This document shows positions 1 through 8,487 of a DNA stretch of 64,000 nucleotides, one piece after another. The notes beneath the pieces are model-generated. The model worked only from the letters and a program-made list of their open reading frames with translations, did no database searches and was not told where the DNA came from. Origin of the DNA: Actinoplanes solisilvae. Lineage in GTDB: Bacteria; Actinomycetota; Actinomycetes; Mycobacteriales; Micromonosporaceae. Numbering within the stretch: position 1 is the stretch's first letter; the number at the start of each line of letters is the position of its first letter. A program made the position numbers and the translations under genes. The stretch is from contig NZ_RJAC01000028.1 of the NCBI RefSeq assembly GCF_003999975.1, positions 1 through 64,000 on the forward strand, given 5' to 3'.

Positions 1-1795
1 CGCCAAGCCCATGCCTTCTTCCAGCACCGCACCGACAGCCAGAACCTGACCACCGCCGCGCCCTGGACCTCACCCTGGCTGCCGCCGGGTTACGGACAAA
101 ACTTCTGGCCAGGCGCTTAGCAATAGCCTCAAGAAAGATCTCACCAATTTTGGCCGGGTCAGTAGCAACGAAGACCCCACCCGACCCCGACGCCTTAACG
201 ATCGCCTCCAGCTCACTGCGATCAATAGCCGTTCCCATGCCGATGATAATCATGCGGACAGGCTTGTCAGGGTTGCGGAGTTTGGTCATCCTGGCCACCA
301 GCTGATCGATGGTCAGCCCGCCCGGGTTGTCGTTCTTGCCGTCCGTGTAGATCACGACCGAATTCGAGACCCCTGGCTTCCACCCTTTTTGGACGCGCTC
401 GTAAGCCGCCAGCGCCGTGTCAAAAAGACCCGTGTCTCCGCCGTCCTTCGGCACGATCTTCCCGATTGCCACCTTGAGCTCGGGCAGGCTGGTCGCCACC
501 GACGAGATCGGCATGTTCTCGACCCACGGTCTCTTGCCCGCCATGTTCGTCGAGAACGTCCAGTTTCCCACCGACCAGCGGCCGTCCAGCAGGGCCAGCC
601 CTTGTCGAGCCACTCCCTGGGTCACCTGGGCCCGGGTCAGCCCACCCGCTGTCGGCACTTTTGCCTTCATCGAGCCGGACACGTCGAACACCGCCAGCAT
701 TCGTCCTGGTTGCGTGATCGCCGTCCAGCTTCCGAGGAGTTGGGCTATCGCCCCCGCTACCGCCTTCGGGTCTTTCCCCGCGGTCGGCGGTGTCACTTTG
801 GCCGGTGCGTTCTTCGGTGCCGGGAAGCCTGCCCCGCTCGTCCCGTCCGGGGCGCGCAGTCCCGCTTTCGCCAGTTCTCCGGTGAAGCTGGCCGCCCGCA
901 ATGCTGCCCTGAGGCTCGCCGCCGCCGTTTCCTTCTCGGGGGCGACTCCCGGCATCACCGCGTACGGGTAGTCAAGCACCGCCGTCGCCGGGTTCGGGTA
1001 GAGGGCGGCCAGCTTCGTCGCCGGGGATTTCGCGTTGTACGCGATCACGTCGGCTTCCGACAGCGGTGCCAGCCCGACCTCGTCGCCGAGTTTGGTCATC
1101 ATCTCGGCGCGCAGGGCGGAGCTGTTGGCCGAGAGCGCCCGCATGACCCCGACGCGTAGCGCCGCCGCCGACGCGCCGCTGCCCGCGGCTCCGCCGATGG
1201 TGAGCAGCCCGGCCAGGCCGGTGGCGTCGCGGGACGGTTCGACGATGCCGGGGCGCAGCGATTCGTCCACGGCCAGCTTCTTGACCAGGTCGACCACCTT
1301 GGGCGTGCGGGTGGGCCAGCCGAGCTGCTGGGCGGCGGGCTCGGGGGCGGCCAGCACGATCGGGCTCGCGGCCACCGGGCCCAGCGCGGTCGGCAGGAAG
1401 CCGGGTGCTTCGGAGGTGATGCGCAGCAGCCACGTGCTGGAGTCGGGGATCCACACGTCGATGCCGGTCGCCGCCGACTGCTGGCCGGTGCCGACGCCGG
1501 CCAGGTTGACGCCGTGCTGGCCGCCGACGGCCGCGGCCACGTCGGCCGGGTCGGCCGCGTCGACCGTCACCTGGGCGCAGGTGCCTTCCTGCTTGCTCCA
1601 GGCGGTGGCGGCGGTACGTACGGCGGGGGCGATCTCGGGGGCGGCGTCGATTCGCAGCTCTACTGTGGTCGTGCACTTGTCGTCGTTGAGCCGCTGGTAG
1701 CCGGCCCAGCCTCCGCCGGCCATCACCGCTGCGGCCAGGACGGCGGCGGTGATGACGAATCCGGTGCGGCGCAGGGGGCGATGACGGCCAGGCAT
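1..1795 (-). CDS. Substrate-binding/VWA-domain membrane-anchored protein (3' end beyond window)
   Basis: The ATG is at 1795 and the frame stays open to base 1, so about 598 codons are present without a stop. An N-terminal hydrophobic segment (about residues 10-30) looks like a signal anchor. It is followed by a region resembling periplasmic substrate-binding proteins and then a von Willebrand factor A domain with a MIDAS motif D-V-S-G-S at residues 371-375. Later VWA strands ('VIYTDGKND', 'VRMIIIGMG') are also visible. Proteins with this layout are common in actinomycetes and are thought to act outside the membrane; the ligand is unknown. The family-like sequence ends near 'LEAIAKR' (about position 113). 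The remaining frame to base 1 is Arg-rich and unlike the family, so the true 3' end may have been replaced by other DNA. Confidence 0.8.
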   Translation of the reverse strand, partial: MPGRHRPLRRTGFVITAAVLAAAVMAGGGWAGYQRLNDDKCTTTVELRIDAAPEIAPAVRTAATAWSKQEGTCAQVTVDAADPADVAAAVGGQHGVNLAGVGTGQQSAATGIDVWIPDSSTWLLRITSEAPGFLPTALGPVAASPIVLAAPEPAAQQLGWPTRTPKVVDLVKKLAVDESLRPGIVEPSRDATGLAGLLTIGGAAGSGASAAALRVGVMRALSANSSALRAEMMTKLGDEVGLAPLSEADVIAYNAKSPATKLAALYPNPATAVLDYPYAVMPGVAPEKETAAASLRAALRAASFTGELAKAGLRAPDGTSGAGFPAPKNAPAKVTPPTAGKDPKAVAGAIAQLLGSWTAITQPGRMLAVFDVSGSMKAKVPTAGGLTRAQVTQGVARQGLALLDGRWSVGNWTFSTNMAGKRPWVENMPISSVATSLPELKVAIGKIVPKDGGDTGLFDTALAAYERVQKGWKPGVSNSVVIYTDGKNDNPGGLTIDQLVARMTKLRNPDKPVRMIIIGMGTAIDRSELEAIVKASGSGGVFVATDPAKIGEIFLEAIAKRLARSFVRNPAAARVRSRARRWSGSGCRCGAGRRHGLG

Positions 1796-1857
1796 CGGGA
1801 CATCATGGTCGTCCGGGTGGAAGTCGACCTCGGTCGTTCGGGCAATTGTCACTCGCC

Positions 1858-1875
1858 ATGCACATAGATGTGCAT
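1858..1875. promoter_or_regulatory. Perfect palindrome upstream of the VWA gene
   Basis: ATGCACAT, two bases, ATGTGCAT form a perfect inverted repeat 63 bases upstream of the VWA gene start. It lies between that gene and the stop of the preceding small gene on the same strand. There is no T-tract and the loop is too short for a terminator hairpin, so a dimeric repressor operator is the more likely reading. The protein that would bind it is not evident here. Confidence 0.4.
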
Positions 1876-1891
1876 GAACGTCGGTACGGGT

Positions 1892-2140
1892 TCAGGCGCG
1901 GTCGGCGGGGCGGTCCCAGCCGTCGCAGGCGTCCTGGTCCTCGTCCGAGGCGAGCAGGTCGAGCAGGTCGGGGCCCTCGTGGCCGGTGTCGACCGAGCGC
2001 CCGGTCAGGCCGAGCTGGGCCGCGCAGTCACGGCCGAAGCCCTTGATCATGCGGTCGGCGCGCGTCGGATGGCCGCAGCGCGGGCACCGCCGCAGGGCCG
2101 GGGGACGCTCGGGCACAGTCACCTGGCCCACAGTAGCCAT
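1892..2140 (-). CDS. Small zinc-ribbon-like protein (DUF6011-like)
   Basis: An 82-residue protein with 'CPRCGHPT' near residue 20, followed by 'GFGRDCAAQLG'. This C-x2-C plus later Cys pattern matches small actinobacterial DUF6011-type proteins, which probably bind one zinc. The C-terminal third is acidic. The gene is divergent from the formate dehydrogenase operon (48 bp apart), with the VWA gene downstream on the same strand. No biochemical role can be assigned. Confidence 0.6.
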   Translation of the reverse strand: MATVGQVTVPERPPALRRCPRCGHPTRADRMIKGFGRDCAAQLGLTGRSVDTGHEGPDLLDLLASDEDQDACDGWDRPADRA

Positions 2141-2187
2141 GAGATCGGGTTTTGAGCGGTGCGCGCCGACCGGGGCGGGGTTAGTGT

Positions 2188-5100
2188 GTGATCGTGGGAG
2201 TCAGGACGTGGATCGAGGGCTGGCCGGTCTATCGGCAGCTCACGGGCACCGACCCGCTGGGTCGCGGCGCCGCTGCGCAGTCCCCGAAATCGAGGGCCCT
2301 GACGGCCCGCACCGAGACCGCCGACCGGGTCGCCAAGTCGGTCTGCCCCTATTGCGCGGTCGGCTGCGGGCAGCGCATTTTCGTGAAGGACGAGAAGATC
2401 GTCCAGATCGAGGGCGACCCCGACAGCCCCGTCTCGCGGGGGCGGCTGTGCCCCAAGGGCTCGGCCAGTCTGAGTTTGGTCACCAGCGACCGTCGCCAGC
2501 AGAAGGTGCTCTACCGCCGGCCCTACGCGACCGATTGGGAAGAGCTCGACCTCGAGACGGCGATGGACATGATCACCGACCGGGTGCTGGCCGCGCGCGA
2601 GGCGACGTGGCAGGACACCGACGCCGACGGCCGGGTGCTGAACCGTACGCTGGGAATCTCGAGTCTCGGCGGCGCGACGCTGGACAACGAAGAGAACTAT
2701 CTGATCAAGAAGCTCTTCACCGCGATCGGCGCCATCCAGATCGAGAACCAGGCGCGTATTTGACACTCCGCCACCGTCCCCGGTCTGGGGACCTCGTTCG
2801 GCCGTGGCGGGGCCACCGGGTTCGTGCAGGACCTGGCCAACGCCGACTGCATCGTCATCCAGGGCTCGAACATGGCCGAGGCACACCCGGTCGGGTTCCA
2901 GTGGGTGGTCGAGGCGAAGAAGCGCGGCGCGAAGGTCATCCACGTCGACCCGCGATTCACCCGCACGAGCGCGCTCGCGCACTCCTATGTGCCGGTGCGG
3001 GCAGGCGCTGACATCGCCTTCCTGGGCGGAGTGATCAACTACATCCTGAGCAACGAGAAGGACTTCCGCGAGTACGTGCTCGCCTACACCAACGCGTCCA
3101 TGATCGTCAGCGACCGGTTCCAGGACACCGAGGATCTGGACGGGCTGTTCTCCGGTTTCAACCCCGAGACCAACACGTACGACGGGGCGAGCTGGATGTA
3201 CTCCGGATGCGAGGACAGCGGGCGCAGCCACACCCAGGCGCACGCCGACCGCGAGACGGCCGCCGGGCTCGAGTACGAATCGCACGGCGCGTCGGTCCCC
3301 GGCGACCTGCCCCAGGACCCGACGTTGCAGAACCCGCGCTGCGTCTACCAGATCCTCAAGCGGCACTACGCGCGGTACACGCCCGAGGTCGTCGAGCGGG
3401 TGTGCGGCGTACCGCAAGAGCAGTTCCTCGAGGTCTGTGAGGCCTGGACCGCGAACTCGGGGCGGGAACGTACGACCGCGCTGGTCTACTCGGTCGGCTG
3501 GACGCAACACAGCGTCGGCGTGCAGTACATCCGCACCGGCGCGATCGTCCAGCTGCTGCTGGGCAACATGGGCCGGCCCGGTGGCGGGGTCATGGCGCTG
3601 CGCGGGCACGCGAGCATCCAGGGCTCGACCGACATCCCGACCCTGTTCAACCTGCTGCCGGGCTACCTGCCGATGCCGCATTACACCCACCACCCGACGT
3701 TCGCCAAGTGGGTCGACGGGATGCGCAACCCGGGCCAGAAGGGCTTCTGGTCCAACGCCGAGTCCTACGCCGCCAGCTTCCTGAAGGCGTACTTCGGGGA
3801 TGCCGCGACCGCCGAGAACGACTGGGGCTACGGCTGGATGCCGCGCCTGACCGGCGACCACGGCACATACCAGCAGGTCCTCGACATGATCGACGGGAAG
3901 ATCAAGGGCTACTTCCTGCTCGGGCAGAACCCGGCCGTCGGGTCGGCGCACGGCCGCGCGCAGCGGCTCGGCATGGCCAACCTCGACTGGCTGGTCGTTC
4001 GCGACCTCTACATGATCGAGAGCGCGACGTTCTGGAAGAACGGGCCCGAGATCGCCACCGGCGAGATCACGACCGAGCAGTGCAAGACCGAGGTGTTCTT
4101 CATGCCGGCCGCCTCGCACGCCGAGAAGGAAGGCACCTTCACCCAGACCCAGCGCATGCTGCAGTGGCGTGAGAAGGCGGTCGACCCGCCGGGCGACGCG
4201 CGCAGCGAACTGTGGTTCTTCTACCACCTCGGCCGGCGCATCCGGGAACGGCTGGCCGGCTCGACGCTGCCCCGCGACCGCGGCGTCCAGGCGCTGACCT
4301 GGGACTACCCCGTGATCGGGGAGCGTGGCGACGAACCCGACGCCGAGGCCGTGCTCAAGGAGATCAACGGGTACGACCTGACGAGCGGCCAGTTGCTGAG
4401 CACGTTCGGCCAGATGAAACCCGACGGTTCGACCTCGGGCGGCTGCTGGATCTACACCGGCGTGTTCGCCGACGGCGTCAACCAGGCCGCTCGCCGCAAA
4501 CCCGGCCGCGAACAGAATTACGTGGCTGGCGAGTGGGGCTGGGCCTGGCCGGCCAACCGGCGCATCCTCTACAACCGTGCCTCCGCCGACCCCGAGGGCA
4601 ACCCGTGGTCGGAACGCAAGAGGTACGTCTGGTGGGACGCCCAGAAGGACGAGTGGGCCGGTGAGGACGTGCCCGACTTCGAGAAGAAGAAGCCGCCCTC
4701 CTACCGGCCGCCGGAAGGCGCGGTCGGCGTGGCGGCCATCTCCGGGGACGACGCGTTCATCATGCAGGCCGACGGTAAGGGCTGGCTCTTCGCGCCGATC
4801 GGGCTGATCGACGGCCCGATGCCGACCCACTACGAGCCGGCCGAGTCGCCGATGCGCAACCCCCTCTACGGGCAGCAGGCGAACCCGACCCGCAAGGTCT
4901 ACAACCGCCCTGACAACCCGACCAACCCGAGCCCGCCCGAGCAGCACTCCGAGGTCTTCCCGTACGTCTTCTCGACCAGCCGCCTCACCGAGCACCACAC
5001 CGCGGGCGGCATGAGCCGGCAGCTGGCGTACCTCTCGGAGTTGCAGCCGGAGATGTTCGTCGAGGTCTCGCCGGAGCTGGCGGCCGAACGGGGCCTGGAA

Positions 5101-5463
5101 CACCTGGGCTGGGCCCACATCATCACCGCCCGCGCCGCCATCGAGGCCAAGGTGCTGGTCACCGAGCGGCTCGTGCCGCTGCGCATCGAGGGCCGCCGCG
5201 TGCATCAGCTCTGGATGCCCTACCACTGGGGCGGCGAGGGTCTGGTCACCGGCGACTCGGCCAACGACCTGTTCGGCATCGTGCTCGACCCGAACGTGCT
5301 CATCCAGGAGAGCAAGGTGGGCACCTGCGACATTCAGCCGGGACGCCGGCCCACCGGACCCGACCTGCTGCGCTACGTACAGGGTTACCTTGATCGAGCG
5401 GGGCTGGGCCCCGACCACCATCCGCCGATCGTGACCGCGAGGGACACAGACGATGGGGAATAG
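2188..5463 (+). CDS. fdhA: Formate dehydrogenase catalytic subunit, selenocysteine-containing (TGA at 2761-2763 = Sec192)
   Basis: The molybdopterin oxidoreductase subunit that oxidises formate to CO2. The frame is open on both sides of a single TGA, and the junction reads 'IENQARI-U-H' then 'GTSFGRGG', the Sec site of the E. coli FdnG/FdhF family. Read through, the protein is 1091 residues. The N-terminal [4Fe-4S] cysteines are C53, C56, C60 and C88; a second block 'AEAHPVGFQWVVEAKKRG' and a C-terminal molybdopterin-dinucleotide domain follow. I chose the GTG at 2188; the GTG at 2194, giving 'MGVRTW', is equally plausible. No twin-arginine signal is visible, so a cytoplasmic location is inferred. 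The stop overlaps fdhB by 11 bp. An annotator treating TGA as stop would split it into two fragments (2188-2763 and 2824-5463). Confidence 0.95.
2761..2810 (+). promoter_or_regulatory. Bacterial SECIS element with its UGA codon
   Basis: TGA at 2761-2763 is followed by exactly 18 bases, then the apical loop GGTCT (2782-2786). The loop is closed by a perfect 6-bp stem, GTCCCC (2776-2781) with GGGGAC (2787-2792). A second 7-bp stem pairs 2768-2774 (CCGCCAC) with 2804-2810 (GTGGCGG). In E. coli fdhF the SelB-binding hairpin also carries GGUCU in its loop, 18 bases after the UGA. This should recruit SelB and charged tRNA-Sec to the ribosome. Confidence 0.92.
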
Positions 5464-6364
5464 CCTCTACGGGCCGCTCGACGACCCGGCCACCGACGCC
5501 GGCTTCACCGAAGCGCCGCCGCGCATGGGGTTCTTCACCGACACGTCCGTCTGCATCGGCTGCAAGGCCTGCGAGGTGGCCTGCAAGGAGTGGAACGCGG
5601 TCCCGGAGGACGGCTTCAACCTGCTCGGCCAGTCGTACGACAACACGGGCGGGCTGTCGGCCAACTCGTGGCGGCACGTGGCGTTCGTCGAGCAGCCCGC
5701 CCCGGCTCATGTCGATGCACTCACCGAGGCGGGTACGCAGTTCCTCGGGATGCCGCTGTCCGATCTGCCCGGGCGGGTCACCGACGCCCCGCGTACGGAT
5801 TTCCGCTGGCTGATGATGTCGAACGTGTGCAAGCACTGCACGCACGCGGGCTGCCTCGACGTCTGCCCGACCGGCGCGCTGTTCCGCACCGAGTTCGGCA
5901 CGGTCGTCGTGCAGGACGACATCTGCAACGGCTGCGGCTACTGCATCTCGGGCTGCCCGTACGGCGTGATCGACCGGCGCGAGGACGACGGGCGAGCCTG
6001 GAAGTGCACGCTCTGCTACGACCGCATCGGCGACGGTCTCACCCCCGCCTGCGCCAAGGCCTGCCCGACCGAGTCGATCCAGTTCGGCGAGCTCGACGAG
6101 CTGCGGACCCGCGCGGCCGAGCGGGTGGCGAAGCTGCACGAGGACGGCGTCACCGAGGCCCGCCTCTACGGCAACGACCCGGACGACGGCGTCGGCGGTG
6201 ACGGAGCGTTCTTCCTGCTCCTCGACGAGCCCGAGGTGTACGGGTTGCCGCCCGACCCGCACGTGCCGACGCGCGACCTGGTGAAGATGTGGAAGAAGGC
6301 CGGACTGGCCGCCCTGAGCATGGTGGCCACGGCGGTCGTCGTCTTCGCCGGGAGGAGCAAATGA
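5453..6364 (+). CDS. fdhB: Formate dehydrogenase iron-sulfur subunit
   Basis: A 303-residue ferredoxin-like electron-transfer subunit. Four cysteine groups are visible: 'CIGCKACEVACKEWN' from C34, 'CKHCTHAGCLDVCP', 'CNGCGYCISGCPYG' and 'CTLCYDRIGDGLTPACAKACP', enough for four [4Fe-4S] clusters. The C-terminus is a short hydrophobic stretch ('LAALSMVATAVVVFAG') that probably anchors the subunit in the membrane. It should pass electrons from FdhA to the NrfD-like membrane subunit. The ATG lies inside the end of fdhA and the stop overlaps the next ATG (ATGA), so the three genes are translationally coupled. Confidence 0.93.
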   Translation: MGNSLYGPLDDPATDAGFTEAPPRMGFFTDTSVCIGCKACEVACKEWNAVPEDGFNLLGQSYDNTGGLSANSWRHVAFVEQPAPAHVDALTEAGTQFLGMPLSDLPGRVTDAPRTDFRWLMMSNVCKHCTHAGCLDVCPTGALFRTEFGTVVVQDDICNGCGYCISGCPYGVIDRREDDGRAWKCTLCYDRIGDGLTPACAKACPTESIQFGELDELRTRAAERVAKLHEDGVTEARLYGNDPDDGVGGDGAFFLLLDEPEVYGLPPDPHVPTRDLVKMWKKAGLAALSMVATAVVVFAGRSK

Positions 6365-7326
6365 GCCCCGGCGGTGGTGACCGGCCCATGGTGCCGAAGG
6401 CCGAGTTCGAGTCGTACTACGGGCGGCCGATCGTGCGTCCTCCGGTGTGGACCCACGACATCGCCATCTACCTGTTCACCGGCGGGCTCGCGGCCGGGTC
6501 GGCGATCCTGGCGGCCGGCGGTCAGGCCACCGGCGACCCGGTGCTGCGCCGCGCCGGGCGGGCCGTGACGATGGCGGCGCTCGGAGCCAGCACGTTCTTC
6601 CTGATCAAGGACCTCGGGCGGCCGGAACGCTTCCATCACATGCTGCGGGTCATCAAGCCGACCTCGGCCATGTCGCTGGGGACGTGGCTGCTCAGCGGAT
6701 TCGGGGGCGTGGCCGGGGTGGCCGCGGCGTCCGAGTTCGCCCCGCTGCTGCCCGAACGCGGCCCGCTCGGGCTGGTGCGGCGGGTGCTGCCACCGGTGGG
6801 CGCGGTCGCGGGGTACGGCACCGCTGCGCTCGCCCCCGGCCTGGCGACGTACACGGCTGTGCTCTTCAGCGACACCGCGGTGCCGAGCTGGAACGCCGTC
6901 TATCCCGACCTGCCGTTCGTCTTCGCCGGAAGCGCGCTGGCCAGCGGGGCCGCGGTCGGGTTGGTGGCCGGGCCGAACGACCGGGTGGTGCAGATGGCGG
7001 TGATCGGGGCGGCGCTCGAGCTCGGCGCCGGTCACCGGTGCGAACACGGCTACGGGCTGCTGAGCGAGCCCTACCGCAAGGGCCGGGCCGGCAAACTGCT
7101 GAAGGCCGCGAAGGTGCTGAACGCGGTGGGGGCGGTGGGCGCGGTCGTGGGGCGGCGCAGCCGCGTGGTGTCGGCCCTGGCCGGCGCGGCGCTGCTGGCC
7201 GGATCGGTGCTGACGCGCTTCGGGGTCTTCGAGGCGGGCGTCGAGTCGGCCAAGGACCCGCGCTACACCGTCGTCCCGCAGCGCGAGCAGGCCAACGGCA
7301 AGAAGGTCAACTTCCCTAGCGCTTGA
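6361..7326 (+). CDS. NrfD/PsrC-like membrane subunit of the formate dehydrogenase
   Basis: A 321-residue polytopic protein starting at the ATG that overlaps the fdhB stop, with a GGGAGGAG ribosome-binding site just before it. The opening 'YYGRPIVRPPVWT' followed by several Gly/Ala-rich membrane segments is typical of NrfD/PsrC quinone-interacting subunits, which replace the cytochrome b gamma subunit in many actinobacterial formate dehydrogenases. The C-terminus is hydrophilic. The gene converges on selD and the two coding regions overlap by 11 bp, so no terminator separates them. Confidence 0.85.
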   Translation: MSPGGGDRPMVPKAEFESYYGRPIVRPPVWTHDIAIYLFTGGLAAGSAILAAGGQATGDPVLRRAGRAVTMAALGASTFFLIKDLGRPERFHHMLRVIKPTSAMSLGTWLLSGFGGVAGVAAASEFAPLLPERGPLGLVRRVLPPVGAVAGYGTAALAPGLATYTAVLFSDTAVPSWNAVYPDLPFVFAGSALASGAAVGLVAGPNDRVVQMAVIGAALELGAGHRCEHGYGLLSEPYRKGRAGKLLKAAKVLNAVGAVGAVVGRRSRVVSALAGAALLAGSVLTRFGVFEAGVESAKDPRYTVVPQREQANGKKVNFPSA

Positions 7327-8320
7327 CTTCCAAGGTCATTCCATCCGTACGCAGGGGGAGCAGCTCGCCGATCACCGGGTAGCCCGGGACCTCGCCCGCG
7401 ACGAGCAGACCGCCCGAGGTCTGCGCGTCGGCGAGGAGCAGCAGCTCGTCCTCGCTGACGCCCGCGTCGAGGTGAGGGCGCACCCAGTCGAGATTGCGGC
7501 GGGTGCCGCCGCTGACGAACCCGTCGGCCAGGGCCTGGCGGGCACCGTCGAGATAGGGCACCTTGGCCGCCTCGATGCGGGCCGTGACGCCGCTGGCGCG
7601 GGCCAGCTTGTGCAGGTGGCCGAGCAGGCCGAAGCCGGTCACGTCGGTCGCGCAGACCGCGCCCGCCTGCAACGCCGCGGCCGAGGCGGCCCGGTTGAGC
7701 CCGGTCATGGCGTCGACAGCGACCGCGAAGACCTCACCGGTGGACTTGTGGCGGCTGTTGAGCACGCCGATGCCGAGCGGCTTGGTGAGCGTGAGCGGCA
7801 CCCCGGCGACCCCGGCATCGTTGCGCATCAGCCGCTCGGGGTCGGCGACGCCGGTGACGGCCATGCCATATTTGGGCTCGGGATCGTCGACGCTGTGCCC
7901 GCCGGCAACGTGGCAGCCGGCCTCCCGCGCGACGGCGAGACCACCGGCCAGCACCTCGCCGGCCAGCTCCATGGGCAGCAGGTCACGCGGCCAGGCGAGC
8001 AGATTCACGGCGACGACGGGCGTGCCACCCATGGCGTAGACGTCGGAGAGCGCGTTCGCGGCGGCGATGCGACCCCAGTCGTACGCGTCGTCGACCACCG
8101 GCGTGAAGAAGTCAGCGGTCGCCACGATGGCCGTGCCGCCCGCGAGGCTGACGACAGCGGCGTCGTCGCCGTCGTCGAGCCCGACGAGCAGTTCGCCCGG
8201 CCCCTTCGGCGCCCCCGTGCCGACCAAGCCCGCCACCACCGATTCGAGCTCGCCCGGCGGTATCTTGCAGGCGCAGCCGCCGCCGTGCGCGTACTGGGTG
8301 AGCCGAGGAGCCGAAGTCAT
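7316..8320 (-). CDS. selD: Selenide, water dikinase (selenophosphate synthetase)
   Basis: Makes selenophosphate, the selenium donor for Sec-tRNA synthesis, from selenide and ATP. 334 residues from the ATG at 8320. The N-terminal active-site motif 'HGGGCACKIPP' has the catalytic Cys (C16) and Lys (K19), matching E. coli C17 and K20, so this SelD uses Cys, not Sec. Nucleotide-binding and metal motifs ('GLDDGDDAAVV', 'ANALSDVYAMGG', 'GGHSVDDPEPKYG') are present. The gene lies head-to-head with selC and tail-to-tail with the formate dehydrogenase operon whose product needs it. Confidence 0.95.
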   Translation of the reverse strand: MTSAPRLTQYAHGGGCACKIPPGELESVVAGLVGTGAPKGPGELLVGLDDGDDAAVVSLAGGTAIVATADFFTPVVDDAYDWGRIAAANALSDVYAMGGTPVVAVNLLAWPRDLLPMELAGEVLAGGLAVAREAGCHVAGGHSVDDPEPKYGMAVTGVADPERLMRNDAGVAGVPLTLTKPLGIGVLNSRHKSTGEVFAVAVDAMTGLNRAASAAALQAGAVCATDVTGFGLLGHLHKLARASGVTARIEAAKVPYLDGARQALADGFVSGGTRRNLDWVRPHLDAGVSEDELLLLADAQTSGGLLVAGEVPGYPVIGELLPLRTDGMTLEVKR

Positions 8321-8385
8321 CGTCACGCCATCCACTCTGGCACGCCGGCAGCGGTCCTGCCCGTCAGGAACGCTATGGTGATCGC

Positions 8386-8478
8386 GGAGGCGTTCAGGTG
8401 GCTGGTGCCCCTCCCGGTCTTCAAAACCGGTGTGACTCGGCATCCGGGTCAGGCGGGTTCGATTCCCGTCCGCCTCCG
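8386..8478 (+). tRNA. selC: tRNA-Sec (anticodon TCA)
   Basis: The acceptor strands GGAGGCG (8386-8392) and CGCCTCC (8471-8477) pair perfectly, with G8478 as discriminator. The anticodon arm pairs CCGGT (8414-8418) with ACCGG (8426-8430) around a CTTCAAA loop, so the anticodon TCA is at 8421-8423. A long variable arm (GACTCGG 8434-8440 with CCGGGTC 8444-8450) and a T-loop TTCGATT (8458-8464) complete a selenocysteine tRNA of 93 bases. The 3' CCA is not encoded. It starts 65 bp from the divergent selD. Confidence 0.95.
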
Positions 8479-8487
8479 CTGATTCGT

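Noticed and set aside
2761..2763. TGA read as an ordinary stop that inactivates fdhA
   Set aside because: The frame continues for 900 codons with full family similarity, a SECIS hairpin follows at the E. coli distance, and the whole Sec machinery is nearby.
2119..5421. A long minus-strand open frame of about 1100 codons opposite fdhA
   Set aside because: It mirrors the high GC3 of the real gene, has no family motif, and the + strand carries Fe-S cysteines, a Sec site and a SECIS hairpin.
8386..8478. Reading the tRNA as a tRNA-Ser because of its long variable arm
   Set aside because: The anticodon is TCA in a CTTCAAA loop and the arm sizes match tRNA-Sec; TCA would be a suppressor, not a serine tRNA.
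7472..8482. A + strand open frame across selD and the tRNA gene
   Set aside because: Shadow of selD; it would run through the tRNA-Sec sequence and has no recognisable domain.
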